Assembly: GCA_024275615.1 (NCBI GenBank)
Contig: JAJRYU010000658.1
Location: 1-15,286, forward strand
Length of the DNA: 15,286 nucleotides
Origin: Planctomycetota bacterium
Lineage (GTDB): Bacteria; Planctomycetota; GCA-002687715; DRQF01
Direction: 5' to 3'
Every line of letters starts with the position of its first letter. Positions within the stretch are counted from its first letter, which is position 1. The notes beneath the pieces are model-generated. The model was not told the DNA's origin. It saw nothing but the letters and a program-made list of their open reading frames with translations, and did not search any database. Positions 1 through 7,544 of this stretch are shown here, one piece after another. Made by a program: the position numbers and the translations under genes.

Positions 1-957
1 CAATCGTTGATTTCGTGTTTCAGAGCGTTTGCCAAGGAGAAACGCAGCAGCCTCTACTCGGAACTGAAGTGTATATTGCCTTTTGCTCGTAAGTTCTTGC
101 TCTGTAATTCAGGAACGGAAGCGGTTGAAGCGGCACTCAAGTTCGCCCTTGTGACAACAGGGCGCGCTAAGGCATGCTATCTTTCGAGCTCTTTTCATGG
201 GCGTTCGCTCGGGGCCTTGAGTTTGACAGCTCAGCAAAAACACCGAGATTGCGTCGCTCCCATTCTGCCGACGATGGTGGCCCTAAATCCCAGTGACAAC
301 GCATCAATCTCATTGGTCGACGGCGAAACCGCAGCGGTCTTCGTCGAGATAGTTCAAGGCGAAGGTGGCATCAAGTTAGTTGACATCGACTATCTTCAAC
401 GCCTAGAGGTGCGTTGCCATGAGCAAGGCGCACTCTTGGTCGTTGACGAAATCCAAACCGGGTTTGGGCGCACCGGTTCGTGGTTCGCTTATGAGCGGGC
501 GGACATTGTTCCGGACATGGTGTGTATGGCAAAGGCCATGGGTTCTGGAGTGCCGATTGGTGCTGTTGCTATGGGAGAACGTGTTGGTCCTATGCCTCAT
601 GGTGTCCATGGATCGACCTTTGGCGGCAACCCGCTGGCAGCGGCGGCGGCGGTGGCGACGATAGAGACGATTCGCGAAGAAGGAGTGTTGGGGCGAGCCG
701 AACAATTTGGTGTGATGGCAATCAAACGACTGAATGAGGCCAATCTGCGAGCCGTGCGCGAAGTACGAGGCCAGGGGCTCATGATTGGTATTGAATTGCG
801 CAAACGAGTCGTTCCGCTCTTGCGGCGTCTTCAAACTCGTGGTGTCTTGGCGTTAGCGGCTGGCCCCACTGTCTTGCGTCTTCTGCCGCCCTTGATCATT
901 GGTGAAGATGATTGGAACCGAGCACTTTCAATGATCATTGAGGAACTACAATCATGA
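1..957 (+). CDS. lysJ: LysJ/ArgD-type class III aminotransferase, 5'-truncated by window edge
   Basis: PLP-dependent class III (acetylornithine/LysW-aminoadipate semialdehyde type) aminotransferase. In the LysW pathway this enzyme aminates carrier-bound semialdehyde to LysW-lysine or LysW-ornithine, using glutamate. The frame is open at base 1, so the gene starts upstream: 318 residues are present and roughly 70-80 N-terminal ones are missing by comparison with a usual ~390. Counting from the codon at base 7, one sees NSGTEA (34-39, cofactor phosphate loop), SFHGRSLGALS, VDEIQTGFGRTG with the PLP-ring Asp at 147, AKAMGSG with the Schiff-base Lys at 176, and GSTFGGNPLA. The stop overlaps the next start as ATGA. 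The lysJ-versus-argD choice is inferred from the lysK neighbour; the fold assignment is secure. Confidence 0.85.
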   Translation, partial: QSLISCFRAFAKEKRSSLYSELKCILPFARKFLLCNSGTEAVEAALKFALVTTGRAKACYLSSSFHGRSLGALSLTAQQKHRDCVAPILPTMVALNPSDNASISLVDGETAAVFVEIVQGEGGIKLVDIDYLQRLEVRCHEQGALLVVDEIQTGFGRTGSWFAYERADIVPDMVCMAKAMGSGVPIGAVAMGERVGPMPHGVHGSTFGGNPLAAAAAVATIETIREEGVLGRAEQFGVMAIKRLNEANLRAVREVRGQGLMIGIELRKRVVPLLRRLQTRGVLALAAGPTVLRLLPPLIIGEDDWNRALSMIIEELQS

Positions 958-2018
958 ACAATTCGGACGCCACCGCACTCTTGCGGCATATGGTCGCTAT
1001 TCCAAGTGAATCTCGACAAGAGGGAGCTCTGGCGGCTTTTTTGCTTCATCAGCTGAGACAATACGGATTTGAAACCGGTATCGACACAGTTGGCAATATC
1101 ATTGCTTCGAAGGGGCAAGGGGAAGATTTGGGAGTCTTGCTCGGGCACATCGATACCGTGAAAGGGAACATTCCAGTACGGGTTGAAGACGGTGTCCTCT
1201 ATGGGCGAGGAAGTGTTGACGCCAAAGGTTCTCTTGCTGCTTTTATCGTCGCTCTCTCGCGACTGGACGCCAAGCAACTTGCTGGCAAGGTGACGATCAT
1301 CGGCTGTGTTGAAGAAGAAGTGGCTTCTTCTCGCGGTGCCCATCATGTTGTGGAGAGATACGCACCCAAGTGGGCCGTCATCGGTGAGCCCAGTGGCTGG
1401 GATAGCATTACTCTAGGGTACAAGGGGCATTTGTCGCTCACCGTGTCACTTGAACAAGGGCAACAACACGGGGCTCACGAGCAGTTGACAGCTTCGGAGC
1501 GCATGACGCAGGTTTGGCAGGTCATGGGTGATTTTTGCGCAACTACAAACGTCGAAAGAAAGCGACTATTCGACCAGCTCATGGTCCGGTTGACTCGTAT
1601 GAGTGGGGGAATGAGCTTGGCCGGTACTGACCGAGCCGAGCTCAAGGTGCAATGTCGCTTGCCTCTTGACATGCCTCCCGAAGTCACAAGAGAGCAACTC
1701 ATGAACCTCCTTAGAGGCAAGGGTGTCGAGGTCGAGTTTGATGGTGGCATCGCAGCTTGGTCGGGTCCGCGCACAACAGACTTGCACCGTGCCTTCCTCG
1801 GGGCCATTCGAAAGCGGGATGGTCGAGCTCGATGTTTACTCAAGACTGGGACTGCGGATCTCAATGTTGTCGCACCACGGTGGGGTTGCCCGGCTCTCGC
1901 CTACGGCCCAGGGGATGCGGCTCTAGACCACACGCCGAATGAACACATTCACTTTGAGGAGTTTTTTCAGTCCATTGCCGTTCTTGAGCAGGTTTTGGGG
2001 AAGATGGCAATTCTTTGA
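954..2018 (+). CDS. lysK: LysK-like [LysW]-lysine/[LysW]-ornithine hydrolase (M20 family)
   Basis: M20-family metallohydrolase that in the LysW pathway releases free lysine or ornithine from the carrier protein as the last step, in the cytoplasm. The 354 residues match the usual length. Metal and catalytic positions are visible: GHIDTV with His65 and Asp67, GRGSVDAKG with Asp89, VEEEVASSRG with the Glu cluster 120-122, GEPSGWDS with Glu145, and a C-terminal HTPNEHI. The late KTGTADLNVVAPRWGCPALAYGPG region is typical of LysK rather than ArgE or DapE, judged from memory of the family. The ATG overlaps the aminotransferase stop by 4 bp and has a GAGGA ribosome site about 9 bases upstream, so the two are co-translated. 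LysW, LysX, LysZ and LysY are not in the window. An ArgE-like deacetylase is the main alternative. Confidence 0.82.
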   Translation: MNNSDATALLRHMVAIPSESRQEGALAAFLLHQLRQYGFETGIDTVGNIIASKGQGEDLGVLLGHIDTVKGNIPVRVEDGVLYGRGSVDAKGSLAAFIVALSRLDAKQLAGKVTIIGCVEEEVASSRGAHHVVERYAPKWAVIGEPSGWDSITLGYKGHLSLTVSLEQGQQHGAHEQLTASERMTQVWQVMGDFCATTNVERKRLFDQLMVRLTRMSGGMSLAGTDRAELKVQCRLPLDMPPEVTREQLMNLLRGKGVEVEFDGGIAAWSGPRTTDLHRAFLGAIRKRDGRARCLLKTGTADLNVVAPRWGCPALAYGPGDAALDHTPNEHIHFEEFFQSIAVLEQVLGKMAIL

Positions 2019-2028
2019 CCACAAATCA

Positions 2029-2055
2029 CCACAATCTCATGAACAAGGCGGGTTA
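2029..2055 (-). repeat. Solo copy of the 27-bp repeat end, at the lysK/glycosyltransferase junction
   Basis: These 27 bases match 7545-7571 at 22 of 27 positions without gaps, including an uninterrupted ten-base block ATCTCATGAA. They match the left end of the 234-bp element at 19 of 27. The repeat reads outward from TAACC on the minus strand, and its first three bases are the TAA stop of the glycosyltransferase. It fills nearly all of the 34-bp gap between two convergent genes. No partner end in inverse orientation was found nearby, so it is either a solo relic or one end of a decayed element. Confidence 0.6.
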
Positions 2056-3525
2056 CTTCTTGCGAGTGAACTTGAGGATGGCTGATTCGCCATATTGCTC
2101 ATGGGTGGCCCCGAGGCTCTGCCAGTGTCTTAGAACATCAGGATTCTCGTAGTCCAAGCGGACGGGGTACCAGATCCCCAAGTGATCGGCTTCGATCTCT
2201 CCCGCGAGGAAGCGATCAATGAGGGCGATCCCATCTTCTGTGTGCTTGACGCCGTCATAGATCCAAGCTTTGCAGATGAATTGCCACGAACCAAAGTTGC
2301 CTTGCATGACCACCAAGTCTTCGGTGCCGAAACGGGCATCCATGCGCGCGGCGATGGTCTTGGATTCGCCGGTGTTTTCTTCGTCGTAGCGTGTGGCGAT
2401 GCGATCGGCACCTTCAAGGACGAGGGCCAACAAGACGACAAGCGCGATGATGCGGAATCTCCTATAGAGCGATGACACGCATCGCACACAGGCGATCACG
2501 ACGGCGAGAAGAAGATAGTACCACCAGAAATCATGGTTGAATGCGCGCGCCGGAAACAATGCAATGTTGATGCCATTGGCGATGAGCGAGCAGAGGATCA
2601 AAAGATCAAGTTCATCAGATTTCTTGCTGCGAATTCTCAAAATGCAGACGAGTGTGGAGAGCAGGGTGATGATGCAAGCACCGAAGCCAAAGTTCGTGAT
2701 TACATGGTGGCCTTGAGCTTTCAGGAAACTCGTCACGCCAAAAGTCTCGGTTGCTTGGGCAAGTCCCTTTGCTGCCGTCAAGGCTTGCCATGCTTCGGCG
2801 AAACCACCTTCCCATTTCACCAGAATCAAGAAGTAAGAAAGGACAGCAAGGGCAACGGCGGCCAGCGACAAGAGAAATGGGCGCCAGCCTAGATGCCGTC
2901 GCCAGCACACGACCGCGATTCCCGGCAGGAAGAAACCCGCTGCCCAGTCGGCACAAGTGGCGAGTCCAAGAAGCAGTGCGGCCCAGAGCGTCGCCCGAGG
3001 AGAACCGCGCAGCACCAAGAGGCATGCCGCGAGAGCAAAAAGAAAGACAACGCTCTCGTAGTTGGCCATGCGGCCATAAAAGAAGACCATGGGCACGGAT
3101 GGCCACAAGATGGCAGATGTCCAGCCAGCAATCGGGCCGAGTCGAAACGATAAGAAGAACGCCAACAAGAAAGCCGCCAACGCTGAGCAGAGGATAGGAA
3201 CGAGGCGCAGCGAGAATTCCGACAGACCGAACGCCGAGACCGGTATGTGAAAGAGCCAATGGGCAAGTGGGGGATGACTGGCGTAAGTGGCACCACTCGG
3301 AGGATTTGTTGGCAATGGGGAAAGCATGGGACGACCACCCATGCGAAAGAACCCTCCGCGCAACCAGGCCCGCTGAATCGGCCCCTGAAAGCGCGCGCCA
3401 ATCATCGACTCGAAACCGATATCAAAGTCGTCATTGGCGAATGGCAATTGGACGGCAAGAGACAGGAGCAACGCCACTATGCCAGCAGCCCAGGGCGACG
3501 ATACTGGGAAAGTGAAGCCCTTCAC
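2053..3525 (-). CDS. GT39/PMT-type polytopic glycosyltransferase (GT-C fold)
   Basis: An integral-membrane protein of 490 residues related to the dolichyl/polyprenyl-phosphate-sugar mannosyltransferase and ArnT group. These enzymes move a sugar from a polyprenyl-phosphate donor to a lipid or protein on the outer face of the inner membrane. An N-terminal membrane helix (about 13-30) is followed by the NDD acidic motif at 31-33, where the catalytic Asp of GT-C enzymes lies. Then comes HPPL at 84-87, typical of the first periplasmic loop, then about eight to ten more hydrophobic segments and a soluble C-terminal domain. The start is GTG, overlapping the upstream stop as GTGA with no clear ribosome site of its own, so translation probably depends on coupling to the small membrane protein. 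Acceptor and sugar cannot be read from the sequence. The stop codon lies in the repeat at 2029-2055. Confidence 0.78.
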   Translation of the reverse strand: MKGFTFPVSSPWAAGIVALLLSLAVQLPFANDDFDIGFESMIGARFQGPIQRAWLRGGFFRMGGRPMLSPLPTNPPSGATYASHPPLAHWLFHIPVSAFGLSEFSLRLVPILCSALAAFLLAFFLSFRLGPIAGWTSAILWPSVPMVFFYGRMANYESVVFLFALAACLLVLRGSPRATLWAALLLGLATCADWAAGFFLPGIAVVCWRRHLGWRPFLLSLAAVALAVLSYFLILVKWEGGFAEAWQALTAAKGLAQATETFGVTSFLKAQGHHVITNFGFGACIITLLSTLVCILRIRSKKSDELDLLILCSLIANGINIALFPARAFNHDFWWYYLLLAVVIACVRCVSSLYRRFRIIALVVLLALVLEGADRIATRYDEENTGESKTIAARMDARFGTEDLVVMQGNFGSWQFICKAWIYDGVKHTEDGIALIDRFLAGEIEADHLGIWYPVRLDYENPDVLRHWQSLGATHEQYGESAILKFTRKK

Positions 3526-3932
3526 TTGGGATAGATGGCCGCGTAGCTGTCGTCGTCTCCCAGATCGCCAATTCCATTCATGAGTTGCAGGCCTGCCTGC
3601 GCTTCTTCCATCGCGGAATCGATGAGATCAGCAGATTCTGTGGAAAGCTTTTCTTCGTCAGCGATTTGTTGGCGCACGAACTGGAATTGATTCATCAGAT
3701 TCCCGACAATGTGGTTGACCGCTTTCATGATCAAGGCAACAGCATGAGGATTGGTGTCTAGAGTCAATTTCTCAACAGCTTTCCTTGCGCTCAAGTAGGA
3801 AGAAACTGTGGTAATAACCCCTGCGAACACGGTCAACCCTGAATAAACCTCCCAGGATATGCCATCCAAGCCCACGACGATTTTGAAAAGAAGCATGAGG
3901 ACCGCCTGGATGATGAATACAGCTGCGAGCAT
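3522..3932 (-). CDS. Unknown small two-TM membrane protein coupled to the GT39 gene
   Basis: Unrecognised protein of 136 residues. Two hydrophobic segments (about 2-21 and 29-47) form a hairpin. The remaining ~85 residues look helical and amphipathic, with many Glu, Gln, Met and Asn, and an acidic GDLGDDDSY stretch near the end; this could be a short coiled coil. The ATG is supported by AGAGGTG about 10 bases upstream. Its stop overlaps the GTG start of the glycosyltransferase, so the two are almost certainly made together. It may be an assembly or regulatory partner of that enzyme, but this is inferred only from gene order. Confidence 0.7.
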   Translation of the reverse strand: MLAAVFIIQAVLMLLFKIVVGLDGISWEVYSGLTVFAGVITTVSSYLSARKAVEKLTLDTNPHAVALIMKAVNHIVGNLMNQFQFVRQQIADEEKLSTESADLIDSAMEEAQAGLQLMNGIGDLGDDDSYAAIYPK

Positions 3933-3970
3933 CGGGAACTTTCACCTCTGAATAGGACTATTTTTACCAG

Positions 3971-3990
3971 ACTCTCATGGCGAGAGTATA
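3971..3990 (-). promoter_or_regulatory. Possible -10 box with overlapping hairpin ahead of the 136-aa gene
   Basis: On the minus strand TATACT (3990-3985) resembles a -10 hexamer. It runs directly into a perfect 6-bp inverted repeat, ACTCTC/GAGAGT (3971-3976 and 3982-3987, 5-base loop). The repeat would sit at the transcription start or in the first bases of the mRNA, where an operator or 5' hairpin could act. No good -35 box was found at 16-18 bp spacing, so the promoter call is weak. The rest of the 123-bp gap 3933-4055 shows only the ribosome site. Confidence 0.3.
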
Positions 3991-4055
3991 ACTTGTACCA
4001 GTCCGGAGCCACACAATTCCTCAACAAGGACAATCCCCGCCGGCTCTTGATGCGA

Positions 4056-6305
4056 CTATTGCCCTGTTAATTCCCTAAGGAAGAACTTGGTCATCTTCTG
4101 GTAGAAATGCCAGCGGTGTTTGCCACGTAGACCATGGAGTTGCCCAGGATAGGTCATGTACTCCACTGGCTTGTCTTGATCGATGCAGGCGGCGAGAAAA
4201 GCCATGGTATTTTGCCAGACCACAGTGACGTCGGAAGAACCGTGGACCACCAACAGGCGACCCTTGAGGCCACTCAAATGAGTGGCAGGCATGGATTCCT
4301 TGTAACCAGCTTTGTTTTCCTCTGGTCGGTCCATATACCGCTCACCATAGCCAGTTTCGTAATAGGACCAATCGGTCACCGGTGCCCCTGAGATGCCACA
4401 TTTGAAGTAGTCCCCTTTCCGTGTCATGAGCGACAAGGTCATGAATCCACCATAACTCCAACCGTGAACGCCAACGCGACTACGATCAACGTAGGGTCTC
4501 TTGAACAGATATTCCAAACCGGCGATTTGGTCTTCGATTTCAATCCGGCCCATATTGCGGTGGATAGCTTGCATGAATTCGATGCCGCGTCGAGGAGTCC
4601 CGTGTCCGTCAATGCGGATGACAATGATCCCCTGACATGCCATATAGTGGAACCAGCCCGAGGAAAACCCGGCACCGCCGCCGAATTCGTTCTTGATGAG
4701 CTGGGCATGTGGGCCGCCATAGACGTAGAGCAAGACCGGGTATTTCTTCGATTCATCCAAGTTTGGTGGCAGAATAATATGACCATAGAGATCGCTGCCA
4801 TCCTGTGCCTTGATCTTGAACATCTCCTCTTTGCCGCCGACGTATCGAGTCCACGGGTCCTTAGCCTCATGGATTTGCATGCTCAGCCCACCCACTTGGA
4901 CGAGGTTAGTCTTCAATGTTTCGCCAAGCTGTGAGTGGGCATCAAAAAAGGCGTCCTCGCCCGGGGACATAACAGCTCTGTGCTGGCCACCCCCTTGAGT
5001 GAGTTGCGTGGCCCTCTCCTTTATGACGACGACGCGGCCGGTATCTTCCTGGCGCTGGGTGTCTCTCTGGGATGCGTTTATGAGAGGGGCCGAGAAAAGA
5101 TGGCTTTCTGTTGGCGTCTCACCGGCGCCTACGAAGTAGATTTTCGACAGGTCCTGAGAAAATTTCTGAAAGGCGCTGACGTCCCAGTCGCCATTGGTGA
5201 CGCGCTGCATGAATTTTCCAGCAGAGCTTACCAAGTAGAGATTGTGAAAGCCGCCGCGGTAACTGAACCACAAAAAATCGCCGGAGTTGTCCGGGAGGAA
5301 TATCGGGCCGTGCTCAGGTTCGATCCATTGCTCGTCTTTTTCAGTAAAGAGCGTCTTGACGAATGCCCCGCTCTTCGCATCCCAGGACTTAAGGTCCATT
5401 TTGTTCTGGGCACGATTGACATGAGCAATATAGATGGTCTGCCCGTCTGGGCTCCATGTGACATTGGTCAAATACTGATCAACTGCGGTATTTGTCTTGA
5501 GCCATGTAACGCTGTCGTCCTGCGTGTCGTAGACACCGACGGTCACGATCGATCCCGGATGCCCGGCCATGGGATAGCGCCCAAGTACGTGTTTGGCAGG
5601 AGTGGGATTCCAGTCGATGTAAGGGTAGGGCTCAATGGGGCGAAGATCTTCTCGATAGAAAGCGAGCCTTCGGCCGGTGGGGTCCCACCACATGCCATTG
5701 GTGATGCCAAATTCGACGCGACTAACGGAAAGCCCATGAGTCAAGAATTCAAACCCGCCGCTTGTCACTTGGAACGTGCTGCCATCCGGCTTGTTGACAA
5801 AGACATTCTTGCCTTTGGAATAGGCGACATGGACATCGAACTTGGACCAAGCTGAGTCTTCCGCATCCTCGGGAATGGTGAGGCCACTCATGATCTTGTT
5901 TGTTGCAACATGCAAGAGGTGTGCCTGGTTGTTGGCGACGAAACGCAGGGTTGAACCGTCTGCACTCCAAGTGGCAGTCCTCAGGACATTGATGTTGACT
6001 TGGGGGAGCTTGGCACGCTTGGCAGCTTTTGCCATGTCATCAGCTGAGATCAGCATGGTTTCCTTGCCATCTTTAACGGCGATGGAGACCAACCCAGGCC
6101 CCGACTTTGTTCTCTTCAGACAGGTGACGCATTTTCTTCCAGGGCGCCATTTTAGCCCGGCCAGTCCTCGAGAAGCTGTGAACAAGAAGGGACTCATGGC
6201 TGCTTCGCGCAGGGTGATTTCCTTTTTCTTGGTCGCTGGTGCGGTTTGTGCTGTCAGGACGGTGGGCAATAGGCAAAGTACGAAGGCCGCGATAAGACGT
6301 CGCAT
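4056..6305 (-). CDS. Secreted dipeptidyl-peptidase IV-type S9 serine peptidase
   Basis: S9B (DPP IV) family exopeptidase, expected to remove N-terminal dipeptides in the periplasm or outside the cell; 749 residues, normal for the family. The ATG at 6305 is chosen because GAGGAA lies 6 bases upstream and the protein then begins with a signal peptide (RR, hydrophobic core, VLTAQ at about 16-20). A start 26 codons further up would bury that signal. An eight-bladed propeller region (about 50-490) is followed by an alpha/beta-hydrolase domain. The triad is Ser617 in GWSYGG, Asp692 in HGSSD and His724 in GQLHG. The propeller has VEFG with Glu198 where classical enzymes carry a double Glu. It is probably a single-gene unit. 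The motif set leaves little doubt about the family; exact specificity is open. Confidence 0.9.
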   Translation of the reverse strand: MRRLIAAFVLCLLPTVLTAQTAPATKKKEITLREAAMSPFLFTASRGLAGLKWRPGRKCVTCLKRTKSGPGLVSIAVKDGKETMLISADDMAKAAKRAKLPQVNINVLRTATWSADGSTLRFVANNQAHLLHVATNKIMSGLTIPEDAEDSAWSKFDVHVAYSKGKNVFVNKPDGSTFQVTSGGFEFLTHGLSVSRVEFGITNGMWWDPTGRRLAFYREDLRPIEPYPYIDWNPTPAKHVLGRYPMAGHPGSIVTVGVYDTQDDSVTWLKTNTAVDQYLTNVTWSPDGQTIYIAHVNRAQNKMDLKSWDAKSGAFVKTLFTEKDEQWIEPEHGPIFLPDNSGDFLWFSYRGGFHNLYLVSSAGKFMQRVTNGDWDVSAFQKFSQDLSKIYFVGAGETPTESHLFSAPLINASQRDTQRQEDTGRVVVIKERATQLTQGGGQHRAVMSPGEDAFFDAHSQLGETLKTNLVQVGGLSMQIHEAKDPWTRYVGGKEEMFKIKAQDGSDLYGHIILPPNLDESKKYPVLLYVYGGPHAQLIKNEFGGGAGFSSGWFHYMACQGIIVIRIDGHGTPRRGIEFMQAIHRNMGRIEIEDQIAGLEYLFKRPYVDRSRVGVHGWSYGGFMTLSLMTRKGDYFKCGISGAPVTDWSYYETGYGERYMDRPEENKAGYKESMPATHLSGLKGRLLVVHGSSDVTVVWQNTMAFLAACIDQDKPVEYMTYPGQLHGLRGKHRWHFYQKMTKFFLRELTGQ

Positions 6306-6388
6306 GGAATTTCCTCGAAGACAAAACTGATTGGACCGGCGGAGTCTACCTGATCTACGGTTTGAGTTCAGGAGGGCTTTCAATCAGT

Positions 6389-6411
6389 TCGGCAAAGTCT
6401 CTATTTGCCGA
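6389..6411. other. 8-bp hairpin between phosphatidyltransferase and peptidase genes
   Basis: TCGGCAAA (6389-6396) and TTTGCCGA (6404-6411) form a perfect 8-bp stem with a 7-base loop. It lies 24 bases past the stop of the phosphatidyltransferase on the minus strand. No T-run follows on either side, so it is not a textbook intrinsic terminator. It could be a U-less terminator or an mRNA-stability element. The remainder of 6306-6434 holds only the ribosome site of the peptidase. Confidence 0.35.
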
Positions 6412-6434
6412 GCACCAAGGGGCGAATTCCGGCT

Positions 6435-7217
6435 CTACTGGGCGTAAGGATTGACACGCCATAGTTTCAAAGAAATCTGCGACAAGGCCCGCGTGGCGTA
6501 GAGGCAGATGACCACGGTGTACAGCAAGAAGTAGATTTCCACCATATCGATGGCGCATACGAGAATGATATAGCTGGGATAGTCGACGACGAATTTCCCA
6601 GCTTTTTCAATCATGCCAATGAGTTTAGCCAGGGCGCTGGGCTCACCGCTGCCGTCTCCCGGCGGGAATGCGTCCAGCCACTCTTTGCGTTTGACAAATT
6701 GAGTGCAGGAAATCCCGATGGCCAAGCCCGTCATGCCAATCACAGCGATGTAGAGAATGATCTCTGTGTTTCCCCAAAAGTCGACAAGGGGTTTCAAAAG
6801 TTTGATCTCGACACCGTTGTTGAGCTGTTGATACAGACGAAAACCAATGGCCATGTAGACGAAATATGCCTTGAGTTCGTCGATAAAGAAATCGAAGTAC
6901 ATGCCAATCACGGAGCCAGCTTTTTGGGCACGCGCCAATTGGCCATCCAAGGCGTCCAACATGTGGGCAATCATGAACAAGGCGCCACCGAGAATCAGGC
7001 CGGGATAGCTGAGCCACATGATGTGAGTCGCCGTGCCAATGAGGCCGACGATCAAGGACATGATCGTGACTTGGTTCGGTGTGATTCTTGAATCTTTAAT
7101 GAAGTAGAGAATCAGAGAGGCCAAGGGCCTGGAGAACAACTTAAATGCCAAGCCTTCCTTGGCACCAAAAGTGGACTGTGTGTGTAGCGCTTTGATTTCG
7201 TTCCAGGCGGAAGCCAT
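6435..7217 (-). CDS. CDP-alcohol phosphatidyltransferase family membrane protein
   Basis: Inner-membrane enzyme that transfers a phosphatidyl (or similar) group from a CDP-linked donor to an alcohol such as glycerol phosphate, inositol phosphate or serine. The full family signature is present: Asp88, Asp91-Gly92, Ala95-Arg96, Gly105, Asp109 and Asp113 in D-x2-DG-x2-AR-x8-G-x3-D-x3-D order, so it should bind metal and be active. About six hydrophobic segments lie between 50 and 255. The ATG at 7217 (260 residues) is preferred because GAGGT lies 7 bases upstream; starts at 7253 and 7298 lack a ribosome site. The signature does not reveal the acceptor. A soluble ~40-residue leader before the first helix resembles inositol-phosphate or archaetidyl-type members, but this is only a hint. 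Confidence 0.85.
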   Translation of the reverse strand: MASAWNEIKALHTQSTFGAKEGLAFKLFSRPLASLILYFIKDSRITPNQVTIMSLIVGLIGTATHIMWLSYPGLILGGALFMIAHMLDALDGQLARAQKAGSVIGMYFDFFIDELKAYFVYMAIGFRLYQQLNNGVEIKLLKPLVDFWGNTEIILYIAVIGMTGLAIGISCTQFVKRKEWLDAFPPGDGSGEPSALAKLIGMIEKAGKFVVDYPSYIILVCAIDMVEIYFLLYTVVICLYATRALSQISLKLWRVNPYAQ

Positions 7218-7337
7218 GCTTTGTACCTCATCAACAGCAAGAGTTGTTCGCATTCTTAACAAGGAAGGCGACGGGAGTGAACGACAATGTAGATCCATCT
7301 CAGTGGATGTTTACTCAACGGGCCCCGTAGCGGTCCT

Positions 7338-7364
7338 TAACCTGACCTAATCACGACATCGTGG
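7338..7364 (+). repeat. Left terminal inverted repeat of the 234-bp element
   Basis: Begins TAACCTGACCTA and ends ATCGTGG. It pairs with 7545-7571 on the other strand, with mismatches only at positions 13, 17 and 20 of 27. Confidence 0.7.
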
Positions 7365-7544
7365 CGCCAGCGGCGACATCGTGCCCGATCCCTTCGTCAA
7401 TCGTCAATCACGACCTCGCGGTCGCTCACTCCTTTTTCCTCGACCTCGAACACGCTGTCACCACCGGCCGAGGTGTGCAGCAAAGCAAAAGCGTCATGGT
7501 TGGCGACATTGACGGCTAAATCTTTGGACTTCACTCAAATTCAA

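Noticed and set aside
831..1346. 171-codon open frame on the - strand across the lysJ/lysK junction
   Set aside because: Antisense to two strongly supported overlapping genes, with no motif or ribosome site.
3946..3970. GAATAGG-containing stretch resembling the repeat end
   Set aside because: Only an 8-base block matches and the flanks do not align.
4935..5855. 306-codon open frame on the + strand
   Set aside because: It lies wholly antisense to the peptidase gene, whose triad and propeller motifs are clear. The translation has no recognisable domain and it reflects codon bias of the opposite strand.
7159..7350. 63-codon + strand frame upstream of the 234-bp element
   Set aside because: It overlaps the phosphatidyltransferase N-terminus in antisense, lacks a ribosome site, and its peptide looks random.
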